This document shows positions 1 to 9,755 of a DNA stretch of 23,625 bases, piece by piece. Source of the DNA: Stentor coeruleus (Eukaryota; Ciliophora; Heterotrichea; Heterotrichida; Stentoridae); assembly GCA_001970955.1 (NCBI GenBank), contig MPUH01001118.1, forward strand, positions 1 to 23,625, written 5' to 3'. The notes under the pieces are model-generated. The model did not search any database, was not told the DNA's origin, and was given only the letters and a program-made list of their open reading frames with translations. A program made the translations under genes and the position numbers. The stretch's first letter is position 1. Every line of letters starts with the position of its first letter.

Positions 1-566
1 AATTTAGGATTTCCTAATTTCTCTCAAAATTTTTATATTTTGATATATAAATATATTTCATGAAATTCATGTTTAAATAAATGTTTATGCTAATTTTAAA
101 ATACTGTGTGAGTATTAATTATAGAGCAAACAATGCTAAGAAATCTATGAAAATTTTACAATCTCATAAATCAAATTCGATCGGAGCACTACTCCAATTC
201 CTATATTTTTCTATGATAAGTTTTTTTTAATATAAATAAACTACAAATTTACCGACCCGAAAGAATATACTTTTGCAAATAATTACTAAAATTACTAAAG
301 AAATATTATATCACATGTTAGGCATTGTATCAAAATATGCACTATAATCTTGGTTAAAGAATAGAGTAAGAATACATAGAATCAAAAATAAATTTAAGAG
401 TAGCTATGAACCCAAAAACATTAAAAATTATAAAAATAATAAATACTTGGCTTACAATAACATTAAGTATTAATACTAAAAAAATATAATAACTGATATT
501 AATTTCTTATTTTTAATATTTTATCATTTTAATATCCTTGAGAAATGCTACACAGTTAGTTACATA
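1..566. other. Intergenic, no gene recognised
   Basis: No convincing gene is visible. The stretch is AT-rich with stops in all frames. One plus-strand frame from about 160 to 490 has somewhat protein-like residues between at least six stops, which is not enough to call a gene. It lies 3' of the minus-strand gene ending at 567 and so probably holds that gene's short 3' UTR and terminator. Confidence 0.5.
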
Positions 567-1958
567 TTATAAGTGTTTAATTGACAATGTTTTTCCTAAA
601 GGCGAGTAGTCTTTTGTTTTAAAACAGACAAAAGATTTTGCAGTAGCTGACGATGGCTTAAGCTTAGATCTTGAGTCAAAAGTCCTACTTATTATAGAAC
701 GATCCATATCATCAATACCACAAGTAGTATTATTTAGCTTTTTCTTAGCTAAAGTTGCCTTTTTATTCTTTTTCTTCAAATAAACCTCAAGTTCTTGTGC
801 ACATGATTGACTAATAAAGCTTTCAAATGACTTTAAAACACTTCCTACTCTCACTTGTATACTATCACTTTTCATAATCACATTAACACGTTTAGTTCCT
901 ATAATATATATCATTTCATTAGAAAAATAAGCAAAACCTTCAAGGTTCAAAGATTTAAGCACAGATTTGACTTTGATATCGATCTCTTCAAAAGCCTTAA
1001 ACCTAGACATACGTTTTTCCAAATCTTCATTTTTACTTGTATTCTGCACATTTTCACTAAAAGAAAATGATGACTGGTTAACTTTTTCATAAGCCTGATT
1101 ATATTTAATAGGACTCAAATTTATATTGTCTTGTTGTTGAGTTCTAAATGGCTTATCCCTTCTATGATACTTCATTATTTCCTTATCTTTTTCTTCTAAA
1201 ATCAGCAACAACGAATTCTCTCTTTCTGTAATTTCCTGATAAAGCCTCACATATCTATCAAGTCTTTCCTGTAAATCCAATTTTTCACATCTGTTTATCT
1301 CCAAATTTTTTTTCAAAAACTCATTTTCTTTAACGACTTCACTTGACATCCTCAAATGTTTATTGGCAATTGACTTTTGTTTTTCTATTTCAAGAGTCAT
1401 TCTGTTTATAGTTGATTTATACTCATTGACTATTTTCGATATTTCTTTTTCAGTGTTTTTTTTCTGGCTTTTCAAATCGTTTTCTAGTTCAATTATTCTT
1501 ATCATCATTTCAACGTTTTTTGAACGAGCTATTTGGAGGTCTTCTCCACTTAATGGCTCTTCAAGTTGTAGTTCTTCTCCACAAGTTTCTGAACTTTCTG
1601 TAAGTTCAACGACTGGGGTTAGTAAATGAGGATGTATGTCGATGAGAATTCTTGGTAGGCCAACTTCTGCCGGTACTTCGTATATTGTATCTTCGTTACT
1701 TAGAAATAAAGGCATCCAGTGGAAGCCAGGTTTTTCTATGATGTCTATAGAAAATGAGATGCTGGCGATTGGTAATGAACTTGGGACATCGAGGAGGACA
1801 ATTTTAAGATCACTTTTTTCGATAAAAACTGACTCAGCTTTTTCGCTTTTTAGGGATAAAGTTTTTGCCAAGTCGCTTCCTGCGTAGATTAAGCAGTCAC
1901 AGTTACTCAGGTCTCCGAGACCTTCAATTTTTAAAAGAGTCATGTTTACACTGTCCAT
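567..1958 (-). CDS. C2-like / coiled-coil / GAR-like domain protein
   Basis: An uninterrupted 463-residue protein ending in TAA. Residues about 5-110 read as a C2-like beta domain, with alternating hydrophobic strands and an F-x-E..K-I-V-L-L-D pattern. Residues about 140-275 are charged, Glu/Lys-rich and heptad-like, so a long coiled coil is likely. Residues about 335-395 contain a G-T-K-R-V-N-V segment followed by I-x-V-R-V-G and F-x-x-F-I. This recalls the GAS2-related (GAR) microtubule-binding fold, whose hallmark is a VRVG core followed by a hydrophobic helix. The tail is basic (KKKNKKATLAKKK). A cytoskeletal or cortical role is inferred, and the family call is by eye only. The start is the first Met of the frame. 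The plus-strand sequence upstream is C-poor, as is seen upstream of other minus-strand genes here. No intron is needed. Confidence 0.75.
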   Translation of the reverse strand: MDSVNMTLLKIEGLGDLSNCDCLIYAGSDLAKTLSLKSEKAESVFIEKSDLKIVLLDVPSSLPIASISFSIDIIEKPGFHWMPLFLSNEDTIYEVPAEVGLPRILIDIHPHLLTPVVELTESSETCGEELQLEEPLSGEDLQIARSKNVEMMIRIIELENDLKSQKKNTEKEISKIVNEYKSTINRMTLEIEKQKSIANKHLRMSSEVVKENEFLKKNLEINRCEKLDLQERLDRYVRLYQEITERENSLLLILEEKDKEIMKYHRRDKPFRTQQQDNINLSPIKYNQAYEKVNQSSFSFSENVQNTSKNEDLEKRMSRFKAFEEIDIKVKSVLKSLNLEGFAYFSNEMIYIIGTKRVNVIMKSDSIQVRVGSVLKSFESFISQSCAQELEVYLKKKNKKATLAKKKLNNTTCGIDDMDRSIISRTFDSRSKLKPSSATAKSFVCFKTKDYSPLGKTLSIKHL

Positions 1959-3014
1959 AATACGATATTTACTAGATTGTTTTTTGATAGTTTCTGATAA
2001 TTTTAGATTTTATATGAGGAGTTGGATTAGAGAAGAGAGTTTTTAGAGAAGCTGAAAAGTGGATTATTATTTTTTTTATGTGAGGCATTGGATATTTTAA
2101 GATTAGAAGTTTTTGATTAGAATTTTTTTAGATAAAAGCTGATAAGATTAGTGCGCATTTTTTTATATTTTTAAATTAAAGTATTTTGCTTTAGAATTTT
2201 CGTGTAATGAAAGAGTTTCAAATATTTCAAAGTGGGCTTTTGGTATTAGAACTGAATATTTAATATAAATAAGAATTATTTTGTATTTGGATTTGAACTT
2301 TTCAATGCTGGTAAAAAAAAATAGATTTTGTAGTTCTGTTGGATTATATAAATAATATTTAGAGATTATATTGCAAACCCTAAAAAAGGTGCATCATAAT
2401 GACTATTTGATAAAAAATTATATGCATATTGAAAATTTTATGATCCAGATGTATTTTATTTATGCTCAAGTGAAAAATATATCTTATCTTACTATATATT
2501 TAGCTTTTATCTTTAGATTTTCTGGAATATCAGACTTTGAATTGAATTATCAGTTTTTTCTGTATTTCTGACAATTATAGCAGTTGTTAACAAAAAACTG
2601 TAGGATAAGCTTTTTGTTGCATATTCTACTGATTCTCCTAATTAAATAAATATCCAAGAGAGGACTAAATATATTAAGTATAAAAGAATCTTTTTAAGTA
2701 TATAAGAATGAAGGGAGCTTTTAAAAATGCATGCAAGATTTAAATAGTTTAGATATACTTTTTTATTGTAAATATGATTTAGCTATAAAATCACACAAGC
2801 AAAACAATAATTCTGTTAAATCACCCCCACAGCAGCATCCTAATCAATTCAAACTTTTCAAATCCATAATCATTTTCTACAGATCAATTCTTTCAGTAAG
2901 TTTCACTTCAAAAAAGCAAATCAAAAAACTTTTCTCTCATATTTTCAGCATCTCCCTTTCATTTCTCTTATAAAGTCCATCACGGTTTAGCCATCACAAT
3001 TTCTTGACTAATAA
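1959..3014. promoter_or_regulatory. Divergent intergenic region with strand-skew switch
   Basis: About 1.06 kb lies between two divergent start codons. On the plus strand, roughly 1960-2350 is G-rich and nearly free of C, while roughly 2800-3010 is C-rich and G-poor. Each half is therefore C-rich and G-poor on the coding strand of its adjacent gene. Two short open frames (2371-2571 and 2731-2973) have the low-complexity composition of AT-rich noncoding DNA and are not called. It presumably holds both promoters. No specific element can be named. Confidence 0.5.
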
Positions 3015-5861
3015 ATGGAAGCAGAAACCCAACCAAAACTTAGTAAAAGACTCCAAGTGGTGACTCTATGCCCACTTCTCTCTGGTATTCTTATATGCAC
3101 AATTATTATCATTTCAATCCTTTTCAGTAACTACCTCAGTTGGATTGACGAAACAACGAGCTACATAGAAGATACTGAAAATGAAAACCTTATCAGATTA
3201 TCAACTGCCGCTTCTGAACTACTACGTTCGAAAATTCAACAAGTAAGAGTTACTTAGATGGTTTTTGAGCTTAATACTTTAAAGCTTTTGTATGATTCTG
3301 AAATTGAATTAGCATTAACTCCTGAGGAAATTATCCACACTGAAAACGCTTACGATAATTATAACCGTAATTTATATACAGAAGAAACTGATTACTCGCT
3401 TTCAGTATGGTTTAGGCCAAGTTCTTCTGATAAAGATGATTCGATGATTATAAATGATAATAAAATAGCCTTGGATGACATTTTTATGAGAGTTTTCATG
3501 AGTTTGGACAGGAACATGACCCAGGTGGGGATGATTATTGAAAATTATGGGGGTAGTGCAATGGAATATCGATACCCGAAGACTAATATGAAGTATATAA
3601 ATGGCGGCTATGATTCTATTAATAGCGCAGCGTATAGGAATTTAAAGGATGAGGGCCATAATATAGCTGTTTATAACGAAGACAATATGACTAAAATCCT
3701 ATTAGATACCACCTTCGGAGCTTATGTCTATTATTTGCCTGAGGACTTTTTTGACGAAGCTTTTGAAAACAGCGGTAATTACAAGTTTTTCTTTAGCGAC
3801 CTCAGTGGAAACAGAACCATAAGAACTTTTCCATATACCGGCACTAATGGAACTGTATGGAATGCACTTTTCCCTGATGATGAAGAACTGATAAAAGAAG
3901 GAAAAACATCAATTAATTCATCTTTAGAAAATTTTATGGCAATTGAAAACGCCACTGATAACGAAACTTTTTCTATACAAGGGTTTTACAAAGAGTACAT
4001 GGGAGGAGTAAAGCCGATGAACTTCCAAATCAACACTTATGAAAACAGAGTTTTAGTCTCAGAAAACAAGAGTTTCGCAGTTGGGGCTATAATCGATAAA
4101 GGTATAGTCTTATCAAGCTGGAATGATGTTCTCGATGGGGTTATAGACACTATTATTATCCAAATGGTCATATTTTTAATCCTCCTTTGTATAACAATAG
4201 CTGTTGTATGGTTTTTAGGTATGGCTATTACTAACCGTATCACATATCCTATTTTCTTATTTGAAGAATATCTTAGAGGTAAAATTTCCCTTCAATCCAT
4301 GAATAAAAACTACAATAAAGAAGTCAATCAGATTCTTTTATACCTAAGAATGATGGAAACATTAGAAAAAATGATCGACCCAAATTTCCTCATGAACCCA
4401 AAAATCTCAGTCAGAGAAAGCAACTTAAAAGAAGCCCTTAAGCTTTTTGAAGACATAAAAAACCGTCGTGGTAAAGCTATAATCATGAATCTTTTAGGGA
4501 ATATTCGCTTTTTAGACTGTGACTATCAAAAAGCAGTGAGTTATTATAAAAGCGCTTTAGATGAAGTAAATGAACTAGCAAAAGAAGTTGAACAGCAAGA
4601 AAATGATGAAAAAGGCTTAAGTGAAGCTGAAAAACTTGTCCTTCTAAAAAAAGCTGGTAAAGACTCACTAAGTTGGGAGTCAGAAAAATCTTTCCTTCAT
4701 GAAAGCGTCATAGACCGCAAGCAACAACTATGCATGGGTCTTCAAGCTGAACTCCATGAATCCTCACTTGAGCTTTCAGAAATTCGTGCTAGGCTTAAAG
4801 AAATCTATAACTATCAACATGAAATCCTCCAATACTATGCTTCAACACGTACATATTTCCTCAGGCTATTAAAAATCATGATCGATATTGCCGGGGTATT
4901 CCAAGAACTCAAATATTATCATTCAGGAATTGAGCTTTTAGATATAGTAAATGATGAGTTAAGAAAACTTGATATGGAATCTGGTCCTGAAATCGATATT
5001 GATGTTACTAGACTAGCTCGTATTGGTGTTCATATAAAAGTTGATGATGAATTCAATAAAAGGTTGCATTTTGTGGTCAAAGGGGTAACATTTGAAAAAG
5101 ATATCCTTACTCAAATGATGCATTATAGACGAGGATTACTTTTATTAGAAAATGATAAACATTATGAAGCAGGTGTAGCTTTTACTTTAGCTATTGTAAG
5201 AAATATATAGGAAAAAGGTCAGTTTTTTGACCCGAAAATCAGAGAACAGTCAGTCAAAGCACTTCATAGTTTGATGGAGAAATTCGGGTTACTTAAGGAT
5301 GCCCCAGACCTAAGAGAAATGTACAACTCATTAAATGCCGCTGATAGTTCATTAATGATAGTTTTATCATATGATCTTTATACTTATAACAAAATATCAG
5401 AAGAACTTATTGGCTTTGTTGAGAAGAAAATCAGGAAAAAATGGAAACTTGGCGCTGTATCTTTGAACCCAAATACTGCATTAAAAATGGAAGTTATTCC
5501 TAGAGATTTACCTGGTAGAGACTTGGAACATTTGATTGTCAGCTGCAAAAATGATACTCAAAAAGAAAGTATTTATGATGTTATGATCAATGCTTGCAAC
5601 TTCTTCCAAGATGATCATACTAAAAAGTCTATGCTAGTTGTGATTTGTGAACTTACTATGAGCGGAAGCAGCACGGTTAATGATTTAAAGTTGATTTCTG
5701 AAAAAGGAGTGACGCTGTTTATATTAGCTAGAGAAGGGGCTTTGAGTGGAGAAGACTTCTTAGAACATGTGAAATCTTCAAATATTACGCTTATTGAGTT
5801 CGGAGGATCTATATCGTTTGGCAAAGCACTTCAACAGTTTTATGATTACGTTAAAGAATAA
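3015..5861 (+). CDS. Receptor-like membrane protein: extracellular sensor, HAMP-like, TPR, VWA-like
   Basis: Three exons (3015-3242, 3258-5195, 5211-5861) join through two phase-0 15-nt introns to give about 938 residues ending in TAA. TM1 is at about residues 15-38. A large extracellular region carries at least eight N-x-S/T sequons (for example NMT, NRT, NGT, NSS, NAT), none of which lies beyond TM2. TM2 is at about 370-400. It is followed by an A-I-T-N-R-I-T-Y-P-I segment like the start of a HAMP linker. This topology (TM, Cache-like sensor, TM, HAMP-like) is typical of chemoreceptors. The cytosolic part has TPR-like helices (about 466-520, with G-N-I-R-F..Y-Q-K-A-V-S-Y-Y-K-S-A-L) and a long helical region. 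The C-terminal 170 residues resemble a von Willebrand A/Rossmann fold, but S-Y-D replaces the metal-binding D-x-S-x-S motif. No kinase or cyclase domain is seen. Signalling through protein contacts is inferred. Confidence 0.8.
3243..3257 (+). other. 15-nt intron 1 of receptor-like gene
   Basis: The sequence GTAAGAGTTACTTAG has GT/AG ends, is phase 0 and contains an in-frame TAG. Removing it joins the TM1 exon directly to the 646-codon second exon. T is at position 9 and A at position 10, as in the other introns here. Confidence 0.93.
5196..5210 (+). other. 15-nt intron 2 of receptor-like gene
   Basis: The sequence GTAAGAAATATATAG is phase 0 and ends in an in-frame TAG. Removal extends the frame into the VWA-like exon (FTLAI then EKGQFF). 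It has the same T9-A10 pattern. Confidence 0.93.
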
Positions 5862-7534
5862 TATAGTTGACTTTGCTTAGATTATAATTAAGGAAAATGT
5901 CGAAAAATGAATTTAATAACCCTTCTATCGAGATTTGGAGGAATTCTAAGTAGTTGCACTTATTATATGCAAGAAGTTTGCAATAAGGTAATTAAAGTGA
6001 GTAAAGTTGCTTTAATTGAAGCACAGAAAAGGGCTAATAAATATTTTACGTTTAGGGTAGAGAACATTTAGTCTATAGTGAAGCTAAAGTTGAGATAAAA
6101 ATTTAAAATTATGATGATAAGATACTATTTTGCATGCACTTAAATTATCGCAATTTTGTTAATGCAAAATCTTAATTAATTCAAGACTTACTAAAAAATC
6201 AAATTAATAAGAAACTTAAAAAACATAAAAAGAGCAACCCTTCCTAGCATTTAGCTGTAGAGGCTAAAGAAAACTTCTTCAAGTGTTAAGCATATAAAAA
6301 CATTTTACGTAAAAAAATTCACAAGAAAAAAATGAATAATTACTAATGAACTTTTACAAAAAGGAATCTTAGCTCAGAATTTCAAAGATTGGAAACTAGA
6401 AACCTGAGATTCTACAAAAAGTTATGAGTAAAGCAATGGCTTAAAAATTTATAACAAAGTAATAACAAGAAGTCAGAATGCGATTATAATCTGAACTATG
6501 GTTAAAGAACTAACAGAATATTTTCGCAATAAGACATTAGCTAATAATAGATTAAGTATCGTTTTGGGCAGGCTTTACTTAGAGGAATGATAAGACTTAA
6601 TATAGATACAATGATCATACTTCAAAATATTTTTTTTTCAGACTCATTTTTTTTAAAGATACTAATCGAACTTTTCTGTATACTTCAGAAAAATTTGACT
6701 ATTTGTTTATAATTAATATAATCTTACAAGTTTTTTTTTATGATTTAAGATATTTTTATTAATTTTGTGGTTGTTGAGATAATAGGATTTTCTATTTAGG
6801 TTTAACGAAGGATTTTATATTGAAAAAATAAATATTATGCTGAGGTATAAATAATTAAAGGATTTTTTAAGGGTTTTAGATTATGGAAAGGATTTTGGTG
6901 ATTGAGAGTAGAATTCAATAATATAATTTGATTGAAAAAAAAATTAGTATAGGTTTTATGTGATAGAATTGAAATTTAATGATATTATTTTATTATATAT
7001 ACTGTGTAAAGATTATTTATTTTTATAGGGTGAACTTACCAGAAAATATTGGCACAGCATATAAAAGCAAGAAAATAATAAATCGAAAAGATTTTTTAAA
7101 TAATATTTTCCTAAAAGAAATTATATAAAATCAGAATCTTATTACCAAATAACTAAAAAATCATATTATTCTCTTATTAAATTCTAAGCTAATGCCCATT
7201 TTCAGCCAAGTGTGTCCAATTTAACTATTTCTTATAATTACCATCCAATACACACAAACAACCCAAAGCCAAACTTAATCTCATTATAAAAAAACTCTAT
7301 CTCATAAAATATCCATCAATACTAAACACATACTCAGTAAAAATTTTATCAATAAAACCCCAAATCATATTTCCAATAAATCGTCTAATTCATAAAAATC
7401 AGCATCTAAACCAACAAAAAATTCACAATGCCAAACTTTTCACATCCTCATCAAATCATATATTCAAAAACATACACTCTACCTCAAATAAACTCTTAAT
7501 TCTGCATCATCTCAAGGCACGATTAATAAAACTA
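5862..7534. other. Long intergenic region; possible decayed gene, strand-skew switch
   Basis: About 1.67 kb lies between two genes that converge on it. The left part (5907 to about 6640) contains broken, protein-like plus-strand frames, listed separately. On the plus strand, roughly 6650-7010 is G-rich and C-poor, and roughly 7190-7530 is C-rich and G-poor. This is the same polarity as the two divergent promoter regions in this window, although no divergent genes flank it. No RNA gene or clear repeat was recognised. Confidence 0.4.
5907..6640 (+). pseudogene. Possible decayed ORF, family unknown
   Basis: A 54-codon open frame (5907-6071, MNLITLLSRF...) is followed by frames that look protein-like but are broken by several stops and shifts. 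Examples are EHLVYSEAKVEIKI near 6063-6105, HLAVEAKENFF near 6250-6282, and two stretches near 6340-6400 and 6500-6590. A GTA...TAG 15-mer at 6057-6071 could be an intron, but it lacks the T9 seen in confirmed introns and does not open a long frame. Stop density is only modestly below that expected for DNA this AT-rich. No known family is recognised. It could be a dead gene or noncoding DNA that happens to read well. Confidence 0.25.
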
Positions 7535-8515
7535 TTACGAGCCAGTTGGCTTCAACCCACAAGCAGCTTTCCAGCTATCATAAATCCACCACTGTAACCC
7601 AGTAAGCGTGCCTACCATGAAAATCCTCGCAACAAGTCCTTTCCAAAGTCCTCCAGGGGGCATTTCTGCATATATTTTCTTAATCTCTACCATAAAAGCT
7701 CCTTCAGTTTTCTTCTTATTATAAGCTGTAAATAATGAATCAGCAGGATGTGATACAACAGCACAAACCACACCAGCAATATACCCAGCTAAAAATGTCA
7801 TAGAAAGATTAAAACCTTTACTACAATCTTCACGTTTACATCTTAAAATATCTTCGAAAATAATCGCGACAACTTTTTCAAATACCACAAATTTCATAAT
7901 TGTATATGGAATCTGTCTTCCCCATAATGGGGCAATTCCTTTATAAAAACCATTTGTCCCTTCTGTGTTTTTGATTTGGTTCCACCCTGGAACAAAAGTT
8001 TCTGGGAATGTACCTTTAGCACTGGTCTGTATACGCACTTTCACAGATTCAAAAGGGCAAAGGAGGATATCAGCAAAGAATTCGGCTGAGGCTGAAGCTG
8101 TTACCCAAATGATAGATCTGAAAGTTAAAGCATTTTCTTGGCCAAAAAGACTGCTGAAGGCTCCACCATAGAGGTCTTTGAAAATCTCGTAAAATCCAAA
8201 CTTTGCCGACCCTTGTAAGGAGTAGCCGATAAGAGTTGGTAGCCAGCCTAGTTTCATCCAGCTATGTCCACCGTTTTCTGCAACAAGGGCTTGATAAGAG
8301 CTTTTCATTGACTTGAATTTTGTATAATTGGCCTGCATATTGCATTTTACTATATCCAAAGGACAGACAGCAGTATGTGTTAGCCCACAAGCTAAAATCC
8401 CGCCTAGCATACATTTGGTATAGTAGCTCAGATCGTGACCACCAGAAGTACCATGGCTTGGGCCAGCGCATTCTGCTGGTTGGCTGAAGAAGTATCTGAA
8501 CATATTTATAGCCAT
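7535..8515 (-). CDS. Mitochondrial phosphate carrier (SLC25A3-like)
   Basis: A 326-residue mitochondrial carrier, full length for the family, ending in TAA. It should import inorganic phosphate with protons across the inner mitochondrial membrane for ATP synthesis. Three tandem carrier repeats are visible. Repeat 1 (about 35-125) has the phosphate-carrier hallmark G-L-T-H-T-A-V-C-P-L-D-I-V-K-C-N-M-Q. Repeat 2 (about 135-225) has C-P-F-E-S-V-K-V-R-I-Q-T. Repeat 3 (about 235-315) has S-H-P-A-D-S-L, followed by G-T-L-T-G-L-Q-W-W-I-Y-D. The THTAV..D-x-V-K-C and SHPADS motifs separate phosphate carriers from other SLC25 members. It starts at the first Met and needs no intron. The next minus-strand gene upstream ends only 72 bp away. 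Confidence 0.96.
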   Translation of the reverse strand: MAINMFRYFFSQPAECAGPSHGTSGGHDLSYYTKCMLGGILACGLTHTAVCPLDIVKCNMQANYTKFKSMKSSYQALVAENGGHSWMKLGWLPTLIGYSLQGSAKFGFYEIFKDLYGGAFSSLFGQENALTFRSIIWVTASASAEFFADILLCPFESVKVRIQTSAKGTFPETFVPGWNQIKNTEGTNGFYKGIAPLWGRQIPYTIMKFVVFEKVVAIIFEDILRCKREDCSKGFNLSMTFLAGYIAGVVCAVVSHPADSLFTAYNKKKTEGAFMVEIKKIYAEMPPGGLWKGLVARIFMVGTLTGLQWWIYDSWKAACGLKPTGS

Positions 8516-8587
8516 TAAATTTTTGATTACGGATTATGATATTTTCTTAGAATAGATTACGATATAAAAGTATATATTTTTATAATG

Positions 8588-9715
8588 TTATTTAGATATT
8601 GGAGATTTTGCTTTTAGTCGTGACATCATTTGTTTAAGCTTTTCATAATTTTCTACTGCACGACGAGCTTTTTGTTCAGCTTTTTTTAGCTCGCAGCTAA
8701 GTTTGAGTTCTTTGAAAATCCTACGAGCTTTGTATCCTCGCCAAAAACTTTGGATCATAATTGCTGCGAATTTCTCTGTAGCTTTGTGCTTGTCAAGATC
8801 AATCTTTCGTGAGCTTGTAGCTTGAGATGTAAAAGACTTGTCAGATTCACACGAAATTTCTTCATTACTAACACTTTTTGGTAATAAAGGATTAGGTATT
8901 TGACCCTCAGGGACAAACTTGTTTTGATTTCTCAGCATATTTATTTTCTTTAAGTAAGAATTTCTTTTAGTCGGTTTTACAGCATTATAATCATAAACAT
9001 ATGCTTTCTGCCAGTTCTTTCTGTTTTCTCTATTTGCTGATCTAGACTTCGCCTTCACGGTCGGGAGTTTAATTTTTGGTGAGTCAAATTTAGTAAAATA
9101 ATCATATTTTGGGGATTTCCCCCGGCCAATTAACGAATTTAATGCATTTTTCATAGTACTTGTTAGGTTATTTTGTGGCCCAAGAAACTGCGAGCTTATT
9201 TTATACCCAACTTTAAGACAATTCTCTGCATTTTCAATCTGTCCCATAAGCTGATATTCAGTTCCAACATTATGATACGCAATTATCATCGTTGGAAGAT
9301 GTTTAGGTTGTTCTTTAAAAATATTTTTCAACAAAAAAATCGACTTAAGTCCATGTTTAACCGCTTTCACATGATCTTGTTGTTGTGAGTATATTGAACA
9401 TATATTCAAATGTGCTCCTGCTAAAGTTGCTAATTCATCAGGAAGCATACTTCCAAATTCAACTGCTTTAAATAAAAACTTTAGCGCTTTAGGATAATCA
9501 GACATTCTCTTAAACAAACATCCAAAGTTATTATAGGTAATAACCATAAGCTTGTTTTTAGTCTGATTTTCTGTTATAACTTTTATACCTATCAAAGCTT
9601 GTTTTAAATAACTAATTGAATTCTCATAGTTTTCTTGTTTAAGTTGCTCCATAGCTAACTTGTTATAGCTTATAATAACTTCTTCATTTTGTTTTGTGTT
9701 TAAACCTTGTGCCAT
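8588..9715 (-). CDS. TPR protein with C-terminal IQ motif
   Basis: A 375-residue protein ending in TAA. Residues about 15-205 form four to five tetratricopeptide-like helical pairs, with patterns such as N-Y-E-N-S-I-S-Y-L-K-Q-A-L, Y-P-K-A-L-K-F-L-F-K-A-V and I-E-N-A-E-N-C-L-K-V-G-Y. The wide spacing resembles kinesin-light-chain-type TPRs. A basic, Ser-rich linker follows. Near residues 318-340 there is a clear IQ motif (I-Q-S-F-W-R-G-Y-K-A-R-R), so calmodulin or centrin binding is likely. The C-terminus is a basic helix. A calcium-responsive or ciliary/basal-body adaptor is inferred from the TPR plus IQ pairing. The precise role is unknown. The next gene on the same strand ends 40 bp upstream of its start codon. 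Confidence 0.85.
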   Translation of the reverse strand: MAQGLNTKQNEEVIISYNKLAMEQLKQENYENSISYLKQALIGIKVITENQTKNKLMVITYNNFGCLFKRMSDYPKALKFLFKAVEFGSMLPDELATLAGAHLNICSIYSQQQDHVKAVKHGLKSIFLLKNIFKEQPKHLPTMIIAYHNVGTEYQLMGQIENAENCLKVGYKISSQFLGPQNNLTSTMKNALNSLIGRGKSPKYDYFTKFDSPKIKLPTVKAKSRSANRENRKNWQKAYVYDYNAVKPTKRNSYLKKINMLRNQNKFVPEGQIPNPLLPKSVSNEEISCESDKSFTSQATSSRKIDLDKHKATEKFAAIMIQSFWRGYKARRIFKELKLSCELKKAEQKARRAVENYEKLKQMMSRLKAKSPISK

Positions 9716-9755
9716 CCTTATATAGTATTATTATTAGGCTATTCAAGATTAACTA

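Noticed and set aside
339..377. Resemblance of 339-377 to 6478-6521 (shared 11-mer TGGTTAAAGAA plus nearby TATAATCT), suggesting an interspersed repeat
   Set aside because: The alignment needs gaps and soon decays. Short AT-rich matches of this length are expected by chance in 23 kb.
160..492. Plus-strand frame at the left edge with protein-like stretches (for example MNPKTLKIIKI)
   Set aside because: Six or more stops in about 110 codons is close to chance for this base composition, and no motif was recognised.
2731..2973. 80-codon ORF just upstream of the receptor-like gene
   Set aside because: The composition follows the C-rich, G-poor promoter strand, and no motif is visible. A GTA...TAG 15-mer at about 2768 lacks the T9 found in confirmed introns.
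5907..6640. Reassignment of TAA/TAG to Gln to explain the broken frames
   Set aside because: Confirmed genes here use TAA, TAG and TGA as terminators, so recoding in one interval is less likely than decay or noncoding DNA.
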